DNA from: Azorhizobium doebereinerae UFLA1-100
Lineage (GTDB): Bacteria > Pseudomonadota > Alphaproteobacteria > Rhizobiales > Xanthobacteraceae
Length of the DNA stretch: 64,000 bases
Assembly: GCF_000473085.1 (NCBI RefSeq)
Contig: NZ_AXBA01000015.1
Location: forward strand, 106,217-170,216
Direction of reading: 5' to 3'
The notes under the pieces are model-generated. The model did not search any database, was not told the origin of the DNA, and was given only the letters and a program-made list of their open reading frames with translations. The position numbers and the translations under genes are program-made. This document shows, one piece after another, positions 35,373 through 44,089 of this stretch (the stretch's first letter is position 1; every line of letters starts with the position of its first letter).

Positions 35373-37541
35373 TCAGCCGCGAGTGCGGGGTCCGGACGGC
35401 TTGCCGCCGCGCGCCGGGCCACCCTTGCCACCGCCGGGACCGCCCTTGCCCCGGGCCGGACCGCCCTTGGCGGCGCCGCCGGCCTTGAAGCCACCCGCCT
35501 TGAAGCCGCCGGGCTTGCCGCCGCTTCGCGGCCGTTCGCTCCGCTCGGCACCGCCGAAGCCGACATCCTTCGCCGCACCGCGCGGGCCGCGTTCGGCCCG
35601 GAAGCCGCCGGCGCCGCCGGGCGCACGCCCGGCGCGTTCGCCGGCCGGCTTGCCGAACTTGGCCGGACGCTCGCCGCGGGGCCGGTCGCCATCCTCGCGC
35701 GGAGGCCGGGCCCGGGGCGGACGGCGTGGGCTTTCCTCGCGCTCGCGCCACGGGGCGCGGTCGGAACGATCCTCGCCCGCCGGGAACTCGCGGGGGCGTC
35801 GCTCCGGCGCACCGTCGCGCGGCGGGCCACGGCGTGGCGCCTCGTCGCGGTTGAAGCGCGGGCGGGCCGCACCCTCACGCGGACGATCGGTTCCGCCCTC
35901 CGACCGGAAGCTGCGCTTCGGCCGGTCCTCGAAATCCCCGCGCGGCGCGCGGCTGCGCGGCGCATCCTCGCGGTTGCCACGGGAGGCGTCGTCGCGATTG
36001 AAGCGCGGGCGGGCCGCACCCTCACGCGGACGCTCGCTGCCGCCTTCGGACCGGAAGCTGCGCTTCGGCCGGTCCTCGAAATCGCCACGGGGCGCGCGGC
36101 TGCGCGGCGCATCCTCGCGGCTGCCACGGGAGGCGTCGTCGCGATTGAAGCGCGGACGGGCCGCACCTTCACGCGGACGCTCGCTGCCGCCTTCGGACCG
36201 GAAGCTGCGCTTCGGCCGGTCCTCGAAATCGCCACGGGGCGCGCGGCCGCGCGGGGCGTCCTCGCGGTTGCCACGGGAGGCGTCGTCGCGATTGAAGCGC
36301 GGACGGAACGTGCCTTCGCGCGGGCGGTCAGCGCGGTCCTCCCGCGAGCGGGGCGGGCCGTCGCCATAGGGCTCGCGGCGCGGCGCGCGGCCGCGTGCCG
36401 GAGCCTCGAAGCCCTGGTCGCGGCCGGCGGCATCCGCGCGGCCGCGGCGGGGGCCGCGTTCTTCGCCGGGTGGCGTGATCTTGCGCTCCACCTTGACTTC
36501 GCGGCCCTTGCGGTCGGCCACGGTGCCGACGCGGACCACCTGCCGGTCGTCGTCGCGGCGGCGCTTGCCCGGCGCGGGCTTGGCCCGTTCGGGATCGATC
36601 TCGCGCTGGGGCGCGCGGCGGGGCGCGCGCGCCGGCTTTTCGCTGTCCGCCGCGGGGCGGGCGACGGTGGCCGGGCGTTCACGCGGCGTCTCGTCCACCT
36701 CGCGCTCGATCAGCGGACCGGAGAAATCGGCGCCCGCAGCCGCGGCGATGTCATCGCCGATCTGGTCGCGCAGGACGCGGGTGCGCACCTCCTCGATGCC
36801 GCCTTCGGGCACGTCGCCGAGCTGGAACGGGCCGTAGGACACGCGGATCAGCCGGTTCACCTGGAGCCCGAGCGCACCGAGCACGTTGCGGACTTCCCGG
36901 TTCTTGCCTTCGCGCAGCGCCACGGTGATCCACACATTGGCGCCCTGCACGCGGTCGAGCACCGCTTCGATGGAACCGTATTCGATGCCGTCGACGGTGA
37001 TACCCTTGAGCAAGGCGTCGAGCTGGGCCTGGTTTACGCTACCCTTGGCCCGCACCCGGTAGCGCCGGAGCCAGCCGGTCTCGGGCAGTTCCAGCACACG
37101 GGCGAGGCCGCCGTCATTGGTCAGCAGCAGCAGGCCCTCGGAATTGAGGTCGAGCCGGCCGATGCTGACCAGCCGGGGCAGGCTGGCGGGCAGGAGCTCG
37201 AACAGCGTGGTGCGCCCTTCCGGGTCGCGGTTGGTGGTCACCACGCCATTGGGCTTGTGATAGAGGAACAGGCGCGTGCGCTCCCGCTCGGGAAGCGGCT
37301 CGCCGTCCACGCGAATTTCATCGGCGGGGGTGACCGTGACGGCGGGCGTGGTCAGCACCTCGCCATTGACCGACACGCGGCCGGCAGTGATCCACTCCTC
37401 GATCTCGCGGCGCGAACCGAGGCCGACGCGGGCGATCACTTTCGCGACGCGCTCGGCCTCCTTGGGAGCCGGACGGGGGAGGGCGCGCTTGGCGCGCGGG
37501 ACGCGGTTCTTGTCCTTGCGGGGAGGCAATGTTCGAGGCAT
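35373..37541 (-). CDS. rluB: RluB-type 23S rRNA pseudouridine synthase with a very long disordered tail
   Basis: This is a 722-residue protein. An S4 RNA-binding domain (about 30-85) and an RsuA/RluB catalytic domain (about 90-260; SIGRLDLNSEGLLLLTNDG with catalytic Asp, then LREGKNREVRNVLGALGLQVNRLIRV) make an enzyme of usual size. The remaining ~450 residues are almost only Arg, Gly, Asp, Glu, Pro, Ser and Lys, without predicted fold. Within this tail a 49-residue unit (RPRFNRDDASRGNREDAPR...) repeats with exact 147-base spacing. Arg/Gly-rich tails on this enzyme are seen in other Hyphomicrobiales and likely bind RNA. It is divergent from tadA with only 51 bases between. Confidence 0.9.
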   Translation of the reverse strand: MPRTLPPRKDKNRVPRAKRALPRPAPKEAERVAKVIARVGLGSRREIEEWITAGRVSVNGEVLTTPAVTVTPADEIRVDGEPLPERERTRLFLYHKPNGVVTTNRDPEGRTTLFELLPASLPRLVSIGRLDLNSEGLLLLTNDGGLARVLELPETGWLRRYRVRAKGSVNQAQLDALLKGITVDGIEYGSIEAVLDRVQGANVWITVALREGKNREVRNVLGALGLQVNRLIRVSYGPFQLGDVPEGGIEEVRTRVLRDQIGDDIAAAAGADFSGPLIEREVDETPRERPATVARPAADSEKPARAPRRAPQREIDPERAKPAPGKRRRDDDRQVVRVGTVADRKGREVKVERKITPPGEERGPRRGRADAAGRDQGFEAPARGRAPRREPYGDGPPRSREDRADRPREGTFRPRFNRDDASRGNREDAPRGRAPRGDFEDRPKRSFRSEGGSERPREGAARPRFNRDDASRGSREDAPRSRAPRGDFEDRPKRSFRSEGGSERPREGAARPRFNRDDASRGNREDAPRSRAPRGDFEDRPKRSFRSEGGTDRPREGAARPRFNRDEAPRRGPPRDGAPERRPREFPAGEDRSDRAPWREREESPRRPPRARPPREDGDRPRGERPAKFGKPAGERAGRAPGGAGGFRAERGPRGAAKDVGFGGAERSERPRSGGKPGGFKAGGFKAGGAAKGGPARGKGGPGGGKGGPARGGKPSGPRTRG
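35851..36310. repeat. 147-bp in-frame tandem repeat in the rluB tail
   Basis: The marker TTGAAGCGCGG occurs at 35851, 35998, 36145 and 36292, exactly 147 bases (49 codons) apart, giving three near-identical full units and part of a fourth. Differences between units are mostly single bases, so the expansion is recent or kept uniform by recombination. The reading frame is preserved. Confidence 0.9.
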
Positions 37542-37592
37542 GCAGGGGCGATAGCACGATCCGTGCTGCGAGACGAGATCACGGGGCCCCCG

Positions 37593-38036
37593 GTGAGCGA
37601 GACTTTCATGCAGATGGCGCTCTCCGAGGCGCGCGCCGCCGCGGCGCGGGGCGAAGTGCCGGTGGGCGCGGTGCTGGTGCGGGGCAGCCAGGTGGTCGCC
37701 CGCGACGGAAACCGCACCCGCGAGCTTTCCGACCCCACGGCCCATGCGGAAATGCAGGTGCTGCGGGCAGGCGCCGCCGCCATGGGGGCCGAGCGCCTGC
37801 TGTCCTGCGATCTCTATGTGACGCTGGAGCCCTGCGCCATGTGCGCGGGGGCGATCTCCTTCGCCCGCATCCGCCGGCTCTATTACGGTGCCCCCGACCC
37901 CAAGGGCGGGGCGGTGGAAAGCGGGCCGCGGTTTTTTTCCCAGCCCACCTGCCACCATGCCCCCGACGTCTATGGCGGCATCGCGGAACGCCAGGCGGCC
38001 GAGGTGCTGCGCGCCTTCTTCCAGGAACGGCGCTGA
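37593..38036 (+). CDS. tadA: tRNA-specific adenosine deaminase
   Basis: TadA converts A34 to inosine in tRNA-Arg(ACG). The 147-residue zinc deaminase has HAE (His51, Glu53) in TAHAEMQVLRAG and the zinc cysteines in PCAMCAGAI (Cys81, Cys84). The start is placed at the GTG at 37593 (VSETFMQMAL), which gives the usual length; the ATG at 37608 is the alternative. It is divergent from rluB. Confidence 0.93.
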   Translation: MSETFMQMALSEARAAAARGEVPVGAVLVRGSQVVARDGNRTRELSDPTAHAEMQVLRAGAAAMGAERLLSCDLYVTLEPCAMCAGAISFARIRRLYYGAPDPKGGAVESGPRFFSQPTCHHAPDVYGGIAERQAAEVLRAFFQERR

Positions 38037-38065
38037 GCCAGCTTATCGGTTTCGCCCGGCGCGGC

Positions 38066-38080
38066 GTGACCTTGGGTCAC
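38066..38080. promoter_or_regulatory. Small perfect palindrome before the DUF4337 gene
   Basis: GTGACC and GGTCAC flank TTG. The site is 69 bases before the start codon of the DUF4337 gene and could be an operator; the cognate regulator is unknown. Confidence 0.3.
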
Positions 38081-38148
38081 AACTTCCTTCCACATACCTC
38101 CCGCTCTAAGGTCCGCAGCGCGGCCTTGGCCGTCATCGGGGGAAGCGC

Positions 38149-38709
38149 ATGGAAGTCGAGATCACCAGCGAGGGCCGGACGCGCTCGCTCAACCGGGCCG
38201 TGGCCATAACCGTGGTCTTTCTCTCCGTCTTCATGGCGGTGGCGAAGATCAAGGACGACAACGTGGTCCAGGCCATGCAGGTCGCCAAGGCCGACATCGT
38301 CGACACCTGGAACGAATATCAGGCCGCCCGGCTCAAGCTGCACATGAACGAGCAGACGCAGGAGATCCTCAAGATCACCCTGCCGTCGCCCTCCGCCCAG
38401 ATGGTGGCGAAGGAAGCCGCCATCGAGGCCGAGAAGGCCCGCTACCAGGCGCGCTCCGACGCGCTCGCGCTCAAAGCCAAGGACCTCCAGGCCAGCTATG
38501 ACGCGCTGAACCTGCATGACGACCAGTTCGACCTCGCCGACGCCGCCCTCGCCATCTCCCTGTCGCTGGCCGCCGTCGCCGCGCTGACCGGCATGTGGTG
38601 GCTGCTGTTCATCTCCTGGGGGTTCGGCGCCTTCGGCTTCGTCATGGGCGCCGCCGGCTTCGCCGGCTGGTCGCTGCATCCCGACTGGCTGGTCGCGCTC
38701 CTGACCTGA
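38149..38709 (+). CDS. DUF4337 family membrane protein
   Basis: This is a 186-residue protein with one N-terminal membrane helix (AVAITVVFLSVFMAVAKI), a central helical coiled-coil stretch of about 85 residues (EAEKARYQARSDALALKAKDL), and two closely spaced C-terminal helices (LAISLSLAAVAALTGMWWLLF and FGAFGFVMGAAGFAGWS). This is the DUF4337 layout; the function is unknown. GGGGGAAG precedes the ATG. Confidence 0.82.
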   Translation: MEVEITSEGRTRSLNRAVAITVVFLSVFMAVAKIKDDNVVQAMQVAKADIVDTWNEYQAARLKLHMNEQTQEILKITLPSPSAQMVAKEAAIEAEKARYQARSDALALKAKDLQASYDALNLHDDQFDLADAALAISLSLAAVAALTGMWWLLFISWGFGAFGFVMGAAGFAGWSLHPDWLVALLT

Positions 38710-38712
38710 CGG

Positions 38713-39615
38713 CTACCCCTTCAGAAAGGGCAGGAGTGCCCCGAGCACCGCCTCGGGCGCTTCCTCGGCGACGAAATGCCCGGCCTCCACCGAGGCGCCG
38801 GTCACATCGGGGGCGAAGGCGCGCCAGGCGTTGAGCGGGCTTTCGCCCCGCGCCGGGATGCCCGAGCTGCCCCACAGCGCCAGCACCGGGCAGTCGATGG
38901 TGCGTCCGGCGGCCAGATCCGCCTCGTCATGGGCGAGATCGATGGTGGCCCCGGCGCGATAATCCTCGCACATGGCGCGGATGCGCTCAGGCACCGCGCA
39001 CGACGCCCGGTAATGGGCCAGCGCGCGCGGATCGAAGGTGGAGAGATCCTTGCCGGCGGTCCAGCTCGCCAGGGTCCAGTCGAAGAAGAAGCCGGGGTCC
39101 TTGCCGATCATCGTCTCGGGGAAGGGATGGGGCTGGGCGAGAAACATCCAGTGATAGGTGGTCATGGCCCGGCTGCGGTCCATGCCGTGCCACATGACGC
39201 TGGTGGGCACGATGTCGAGCACCGCCAGCCGGTCGAGGCGCCCGGGATGGTCGAGGCCGATGCGGTAGCCGACCCGCGCCCCCCGGTCATGGCCGATAAG
39301 GGAAAAGTGGGCGTGGCCGAGATGCTCCATCGCCCGCACCAGGGCCTCGCCCATGGCGCGCTTGGAATAAGGCGCATGGTCGCGTCCCGGCTCGGGGGCG
39401 GCGCTCCAGCCGTAGCCGGGCAGGTCGGCGATGACAAGGGTGTGCTGCTTGGCCAGTTCCGGCGCGAGGCGATGCCACATCACGCCGGTCTGCGGGAACC
39501 CGTGCAGCAGGAGGAGCGGGGTGCCCGTTCCACCGGTCCGCACGAAAATACGCCCGACGGGCGTATCCACATTGTGCGCTTCGAAGCCGGGAAACAGATC
39601 GGCGAGATCGGACAT
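38713..39615 (-). CDS. Alpha/beta hydrolase closely resembling fluoroacetate dehalogenase
   Basis: The 300-residue protein starts MSDLADLFPGFE, as the Rhodopseudomonas palustris fluoroacetate dehalogenase does. The residues known to matter there fall at the same numbers here: nucleophile Asp110 with Arg111 and Arg114 (GHDRGARVGYR), acid Asp134 (AVLDIVPT), halide-pocket His155, Trp156 and Tyr219 (YHWMF, EDYRAG), and base His280 (EAGHFVAEEAP). The expected reaction is hydrolysis of haloacetates to glycolate. AAGGAGG precedes the ATG. It stands alone between the DUF4337 gene and purD with no regulator or transporter at its side. Related epoxide hydrolases lack the halide-pocket set, so dehalogenase is preferred. 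Confidence 0.85.
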   Translation of the reverse strand: MSDLADLFPGFEAHNVDTPVGRIFVRTGGTGTPLLLLHGFPQTGVMWHRLAPELAKQHTLVIADLPGYGWSAAPEPGRDHAPYSKRAMGEALVRAMEHLGHAHFSLIGHDRGARVGYRIGLDHPGRLDRLAVLDIVPTSVMWHGMDRSRAMTTYHWMFLAQPHPFPETMIGKDPGFFFDWTLASWTAGKDLSTFDPRALAHYRASCAVPERIRAMCEDYRAGATIDLAHDEADLAAGRTIDCPVLALWGSSGIPARGESPLNAWRAFAPDVTGASVEAGHFVAEEAPEAVLGALLPFLKG

Positions 39616-39706
39616 GTGCGCCTCCTTGGCCTTTTCCCGGAGGGTGGCACAGGATGCGCCGCGCCCGCCAGTGCGGGTGCGGCGGTCTTCGAGCGGCGGT
39701 CTTCGC

Positions 39707-40963
39707 TCAGCCCAGGGCGCGCCAGCCGATGTCATGGCGGTAGAAGCCGTCCGGCCAGTCGATGAGGGCGGCGGCCGCATAGGCGCGGTCCCGCGCCTCC
39801 TTCAGGGTGGCGCCGACGGCGGTGACGTTCAGTACCCGGCCGCCGTTGGACAGGAGGCGGGCGCCGATCTTCTTGGTTCCGGCCTGGAACACCAGCACGC
39901 CCTCAAGCGCGGCGGCCGCCTCCACGCCGCGGATCTCGCTGCCGGTCTGGTGCGCGCCGGGATAGCCCCGGCTCGCATAGGCGACGGTGATGGCCGCCTC
40001 GTCCGACCAGGAGACCGAGACCTCGGCGAGGCGCCCGTGAGCGACGGCGGCGAGGGTTTCCAGCAGGTTGCCCTTGAAGCGGGGCATCAAGACCTGGCAT
40101 TCCGGGTCGCCGAAACGGCAGTTGTATTCCACCAGCTTCGGCCCGGCGGAGGTCAGCATCAGGCCGGCATAGAGCACCCCGCGATACGGCGTGCCTGCCG
40201 CCACCATCGCCTTCGCGGTGGGGATGACGATCTCCTCGATCGCCTGTCGCTCCAGCTCCGGCGTCAGGATGGGGGCCGGGGAATAGGCGCCCATGCCGCC
40301 GGTGTTGGGGCCGAGGTCGCCGTCGAACGCGCGCTTGTGGTCCTGCGCGCTGCCGAAGGGCACCACCGTCTCGCCGTCCACGAGGCAGAACAGGCTGGCT
40401 TCCTCGCCCTCCATGAACTCTTCGACCAGCACTTCCTGGCCGCCGCCGGCGAACACCTGGTCGATGGCGGCCACCGCCTCTTCCACGGTCTGCGCCACCA
40501 CCACGCCCTTGCCGGCCATGAGCCCGTCGGCCTTGATGACGATGGGCGCGCCCTCGGTCGTCACATAGGCCCAGGCGGCTTCCGGCTTGGTGAAGCGGGC
40601 GAAGGCGGCGGTGGGGATGCCGTTGGCCCGGCACAATTCCTTGGTGAAGAGCTTGGAGCCTTCCAGCCGGGCGGCGGCCGCATCGGGGCCGAAGGCGGCG
40701 ATGCCGGCTTCCGCGAGGCGATCCACGAGGCCCGCCACCAGGGGCGCCTCGGGGCCGACCACGACGAGGTCGATGGCGTTGTCCTTGCACCAGCGCACTA
40801 GCGTGTCATGCGCCGAAAGCGGGATGCCCTCCACCAGTTCCGCGAGGTCGCCGATGCCGGGATTGCCCGGCAGGGCATAAAAGCGGCCCATGCCGGGGCT
40901 CTGGGCGAGCTTCCAGGCGAGAGCATGTTCGCGGCCACCGGAGCCGAGCAGGAGCACGTTCAT
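39707..40963 (-). CDS. purD: Phosphoribosylamine-glycine ligase
   Basis: PurD joins glycine to phosphoribosylamine in purine synthesis. The 418-residue ATP-grasp enzyme starts [19 protein letters not shown], has the ATP-binding [34 protein letters not shown], and the metal-binding [16 protein letters not shown]. The start at 40963 is the canonical one; the frame is open further upstream without similarity. It is divergent from xseA. It is not linked to purEK, which lies 24 kb away. Confidence 0.96.
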   Translation of the reverse strand: MNVLLLGSGGREHALAWKLAQSPGMGRFYALPGNPGIGDLAELVEGIPLSAHDTLVRWCKDNAIDLVVVGPEAPLVAGLVDRLAEAGIAAFGPDAAAARLEGSKLFTKELCRANGIPTAAFARFTKPEAAWAYVTTEGAPIVIKADGLMAGKGVVVAQTVEEAVAAIDQVFAGGGQEVLVEEFMEGEEASLFCLVDGETVVPFGSAQDHKRAFDGDLGPNTGGMGAYSPAPILTPELERQAIEEIVIPTAKAMVAAGTPYRGVLYAGLMLTSAGPKLVEYNCRFGDPECQVLMPRFKGNLLETLAAVAHGRLAEVSVSWSDEAAITVAYASRGYPGAHQTGSEIRGVEAAAALEGVLVFQAGTKKIGARLLSNGGRVLNVTAVGATLKEARDRAYAAAALIDWPDGFYRHDIGWRALG

Positions 40964-41094
40964 CAGGCTGTCTTCCCCCGTTTCGATTTCGCTATCGGCT
41001 CCGGGCCTCGCGAACAAGGGGTTGGGCATTGCGCCCGCTGCATATGAGATAGGGGCTATGCTTCTGCCTCGATCTTCTGCTGCCATGTGATTCC

Positions 41095-42696
41095 ATGACC
41101 AACACCGCTGAAACCCGCGCCAATGCGCCCGAATGGAGCGTTTCCGAGCTGTCCTTCGCCCTCCGCCGGACGGTGGAGGACGCCTATGGCCATGTGCGGG
41201 TGCGCGGAGAAATCTCTGGATATCGCGGGCCTCATTCCTCCGGCCACGCCTATTTTTCGCTGAAGGACGAAGGCGCGCGCCTCGACGCCATCATCTGGAA
41301 GGGCACCTTCGCCCGCCTGAAGCTGCGCCCCGAGGAAGGCCTGGAAGTGGTGGCCATCGGCAAGCTCACCACCTATCCGGGCAAGTCGGGCTACCAGATC
41401 GTCATCGAGAGCCTGGAATTCGCCGGCGCCGGGGCGATCATGGCTATGCTGGAGGAGCGCAAGCGCCGCCTCGCCGCCGAGGGCCTGTTCGACCCCGCGC
41501 GCAAGACCCTGCTGCCCTTTCTGCCCAAGGTGATCGGCGTCATCACCTCGCCCACCGGCGCGGTGATCCGCGACATCCTGCACCGCCTCTCCGACCGCTT
41601 TCCCCGCCAGGTGCTGGTGTGGCCGGTGCGGGTGCAGGGCGACACCAGCGCCGCCGAGGTCGCCGCCGCCATCCGCGGCTTCAACGCGCTGCCGCAGGGG
41701 GGGCCAATCCCGCGGCCGGACGTGCTGATCGTCGCCCGCGGCGGCGGGTCGCTGGAAGACCTGCTGGGCTTTTCCGACGAGGCCGTGGTTCGCGCGGCGG
41801 CTGAGAGCGGCATCCCCCTGGTCTCGGCCGTGGGCCACGAGACCGACGTGACGCTGATCGATTTCGCCGCCGATGTGCGCGCGCCGACGCCGACCGCCGC
41901 CGCCGAGATGGTGGTGCCGGTGCGGGCCGATCTCATCGCCGCCGTGGACGGGCTGGGCGGGCGCCTCGCGGCCGCGCCCATCCGGCTGCTGGAGCGGCGG
42001 CGGGGCGATTTCCGCGCCTTGGCCCGGCACCTGCCCTCCGCCGATACCCTGCTGGCCGTGCCGCGCCAGCGGCTCGACGGGGCAGGGGAGCGCCTGCCCC
42101 GCGCGCTGCGCGGCAATGCGGTGGCTCACCGCGTCCAGTTCCAGGCCGCGCGCGCCCGCCTGTCCCCCTCGGCCCTGCGGATGCGGCTGGAACGGCTCGC
42201 CGAACGGGCGGACGGGCTCGGGCGGCGCCTCCAGACCGGCCTCGGCGGCCTCGTGCAGCGCCGGGGCGAGTGCTTCGCCGCGCTCGCCACCCGCCTCTCC
42301 ACCGCCCACGCCACCAATCTGCGCGCGCACCAGGTTCAGATGGCGCGTGCCAGGGAGCGCCTCGCGGTCCTCGACCAGCGGGCGGGGCGCGCGGTGGCGG
42401 GCGAGTTGCGGGCGCGTCGGCGGCGCCTGGAGGCGGTGGACCAGTTGCTGCGGGCGCTGTCCTATCGGGGCGTATTGGCGCGCGGCTTCGCGCTGGTGCG
42501 CGATGCACAGGGTCATGCGGTGCGCACCGCCGGAGCCGTCGCTGCCGGTGCCCGGCTGGAGCTTGAGTTCGCCGACGGCCGCGTCGGCGTGGTGGCGGGC
42601 GGCGCGCCCGCCAAGCCGACACCCGGAGCGGCCGCTCCTGTCGCGCCGGCGCGCGGGCCGGAGAAGCCGTCGCAGCCCACCTTGTTCGACACCTGA
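41095..42696 (+). CDS. xseA: Exodeoxyribonuclease VII large subunit
   Basis: This is a 533-residue nuclease subunit. The N-terminal OB fold shows [20 protein letters not shown] and [18 protein letters not shown]; the catalytic domain shows [21 protein letters not shown] and [27 protein letters not shown] long helical, Arg-rich region (about 270-450) and a disordered Ala/Pro tail follow. It degrades single-stranded DNA with XseB, which is not in the window. Confidence 0.95.
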   Translation: MTNTAETRANAPEWSVSELSFALRRTVEDAYGHVRVRGEISGYRGPHSSGHAYFSLKDEGARLDAIIWKGTFARLKLRPEEGLEVVAIGKLTTYPGKSGYQIVIESLEFAGAGAIMAMLEERKRRLAAEGLFDPARKTLLPFLPKVIGVITSPTGAVIRDILHRLSDRFPRQVLVWPVRVQGDTSAAEVAAAIRGFNALPQGGPIPRPDVLIVARGGGSLEDLLGFSDEAVVRAAAESGIPLVSAVGHETDVTLIDFAADVRAPTPTAAAEMVVPVRADLIAAVDGLGGRLAAAPIRLLERRRGDFRALARHLPSADTLLAVPRQRLDGAGERLPRALRGNAVAHRVQFQAARARLSPSALRMRLERLAERADGLGRRLQTGLGGLVQRRGECFAALATRLSTAHATNLRAHQVQMARARERLAVLDQRAGRAVAGELRARRRRLEAVDQLLRALSYRGVLARGFALVRDAQGHAVRTAGAVAAGARLELEFADGRVGVVAGGAPAKPTPGAAAPVAPARGPEKPSQPTLFDT

Positions 42697-42700
42697 CCTC

Positions 42701-42735
42701 ATGCCGCAACGGCGGCGCTCTTTCGGTGGCGGCAT
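42701..42735 (+). terminator. Weak hairpin after xseA
   Basis: ATGCCGC (42701-42707) and GCGGCAT (42729-42735) are inverted copies just past the xseA stop. There is no T-run, so its role as a transcription end is uncertain. Confidence 0.25.
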
Positions 42736-42801
42736 AAACGCATTATCTTCGGCACATGCGGCCTCGGCCGCACCCGCCTTGCAGGACCCTGTTTCGCCGT
42801 G

Positions 42802-43029
42802 ATGAATCGATTCGAACGTTTTCCGGAGCCCCACGGCGAAGCGGAGATCCGCTATCTCGACGGTGAATTCCGCATCCTGCGGCCCGGCAGCTACGTGCGA
42901 TGCGCGGTCACCGGCCAGCAGATTCCGCTCGACGAATTGCGCTACTGGAGCGTGGACCTCCAGGAAGCCTATGCCGATCCGCAGGCCGTCCTGGCGCGGG
43001 TGACGGGACAGGCCAAGGCCGAGGACTGA
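42802..43029 (+). CDS. DUF2093 family protein
   Basis: The 75-residue protein belongs to the small alphaproteobacterial DUF2093 family (EAEIRYLDGEFRILRPGSYVRCAVTGQQIPLDELRYWSVDLQEAY). The CAVTG segment followed by IPLDELRYWSV is the family core. It is commonly found next to xseA, as here. It is soluble, with no known function. The ATG at 42802 is immediately preceded by a GTG codon in the same frame. Confidence 0.82.
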   Translation: MNRFERFPEPHGEAEIRYLDGEFRILRPGSYVRCAVTGQQIPLDELRYWSVDLQEAYADPQAVLARVTGQAKAED

Positions 43030-43060
43030 CCGCAGGTCCGCCTGTGCAGGCCGGAATGCG

Positions 43061-44089
43061 TCATGCCGGCTGGAGCGAGCGCCGCGCCGCGCGCGTGAAT
43101 GCCAGCGCCAGCAGGTCGTCGAGCGTTGCTTGCGGGCCGATCTCCATCTCAATGGGCAGGACAATGATCGCCGGCCGGTGGGCGGCGAAGGCGGGGGCGC
43201 GCAGCCGCGCCATGTCCTTGCTGGTCGTCACCAGCATCGCGCCGATGCGCTCGGCCTCGGCAGCCAGTGCGGCGATTTCGTCCGGCACGTAGGCGTGATG
43301 GTCGGGAAAGGCCCGCAGTCCCGCCACCTCCACATCGGCTGTCCGCAGGGTGGTTGCCAGCTTGTCCGGCCGGCCGATGCCGGCAAAGGCGAGCACCCGC
43401 CGCCCGCGCAGGGCCGCCACCACTTGCGGGTCGGGGCGAACGGTTCCGTGCAGCACTGCCTTGCCCATCCGTGCGGCCTGCGCCGCCACGGCCTCGCCGG
43501 CCGCACCGTCTCCGACCACGAGGACCGCATCCGCCGCCGCGAGCTGCGGCGCCAGGGGTGCGCGCAAGGGGCCGGCGGGCAGCACCCTGCCGTTGCCGAC
43601 CCCGGCCGCGCCGTCGATGACCAGGACGCTGACGTCCTTGGCGAGGGAGGGATTCTGGAAGCCGTCGTCCATGAGGATGACCGAGGCGCCCTCCGCCACC
43701 GCCAGCCGCGCCCCGGACGGCCGATCGCGGGACACTATGGTGGGCGCGGCGGCGGCCAGCAGCAGCGCCTCGTCGCCCACGGCAACGGCATCGTGCCGGT
43801 CGGGGACGACGCGCACCGGCCCCGGCAGGCTGCCGCCGTGGCCGCGCAGCAGCGCGAACGGCGCATGCCCCTGGCGCGACAGGCGGGCCAGCAGGGCAAG
43901 GGCGGTAGGCGTCTTGCCCGCGCCGCCCACGGTGGGATTGCCGATGCAGAGGACCGGCACGGGAACTATCTGGGATGGCCCCTTCATGCGGCGCAGGGTA
44001 ATCGCGCCGACGATGCAGCCGACAGGGCTCAGCAGCAGGCTCGCGAGGCTCGTCCGCCGCGACCAGAACGCCGGGGCGCTGCCGATCAT
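43061..44089 (-). CDS. lpxK: Tetraacyldisaccharide 4'-kinase
   Basis: LpxK phosphorylates the 4' position of the lipid A precursor to give lipid IVA. The 342-residue protein has a membrane-anchoring N-terminus (SLASLLLSPVGCIVGAITL), the P-loop GNPTVGGAGKTPTALAL, and the MDDGFQNPSLAKDV motif with catalytic Asp. Its start overlaps the waaA stop by four bases, so kinase and Kdo transferase are coupled. Convergent with the DUF2093 gene. Confidence 0.95.
   Translation of the reverse strand: MIGSAPAFWSRRTSLASLLLSPVGCIVGAITLRRMKGPSQIVPVPVLCIGNPTVGGAGKTPTALALLARLSRQGHAPFALLRGHGGSLPGPVRVVPDRHDAVAVGDEALLLAAAAPTIVSRDRPSGARLAVAEGASVILMDDGFQNPSLAKDVSVLVIDGAAGVGNGRVLPAGPLRAPLAPQLAAADAVLVVGDGAAGEAVAAQAARMGKAVLHGTVRPDPQVVAALRGRRVLAFAGIGRPDKLATTLRTADVEVAGLRAFPDHHAYVPDEIAALAAEAERIGAMLVTTSKDMARLRAPAFAAHRPAIIVLPIEMEIGPQATLDDLLALAFTRAARRSLQPA

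Noticed and set aside
35851..36310. Regularly spaced repeats considered as a CRISPR array
   Set aside because: Units are contiguous, 147 bases long, and in frame inside rluB; there are no unique spacers.
41056..43164. 702-codon minus-strand frame opposite xseA
   Set aside because: Antisense of xseA and DUF2093, both clearly real.
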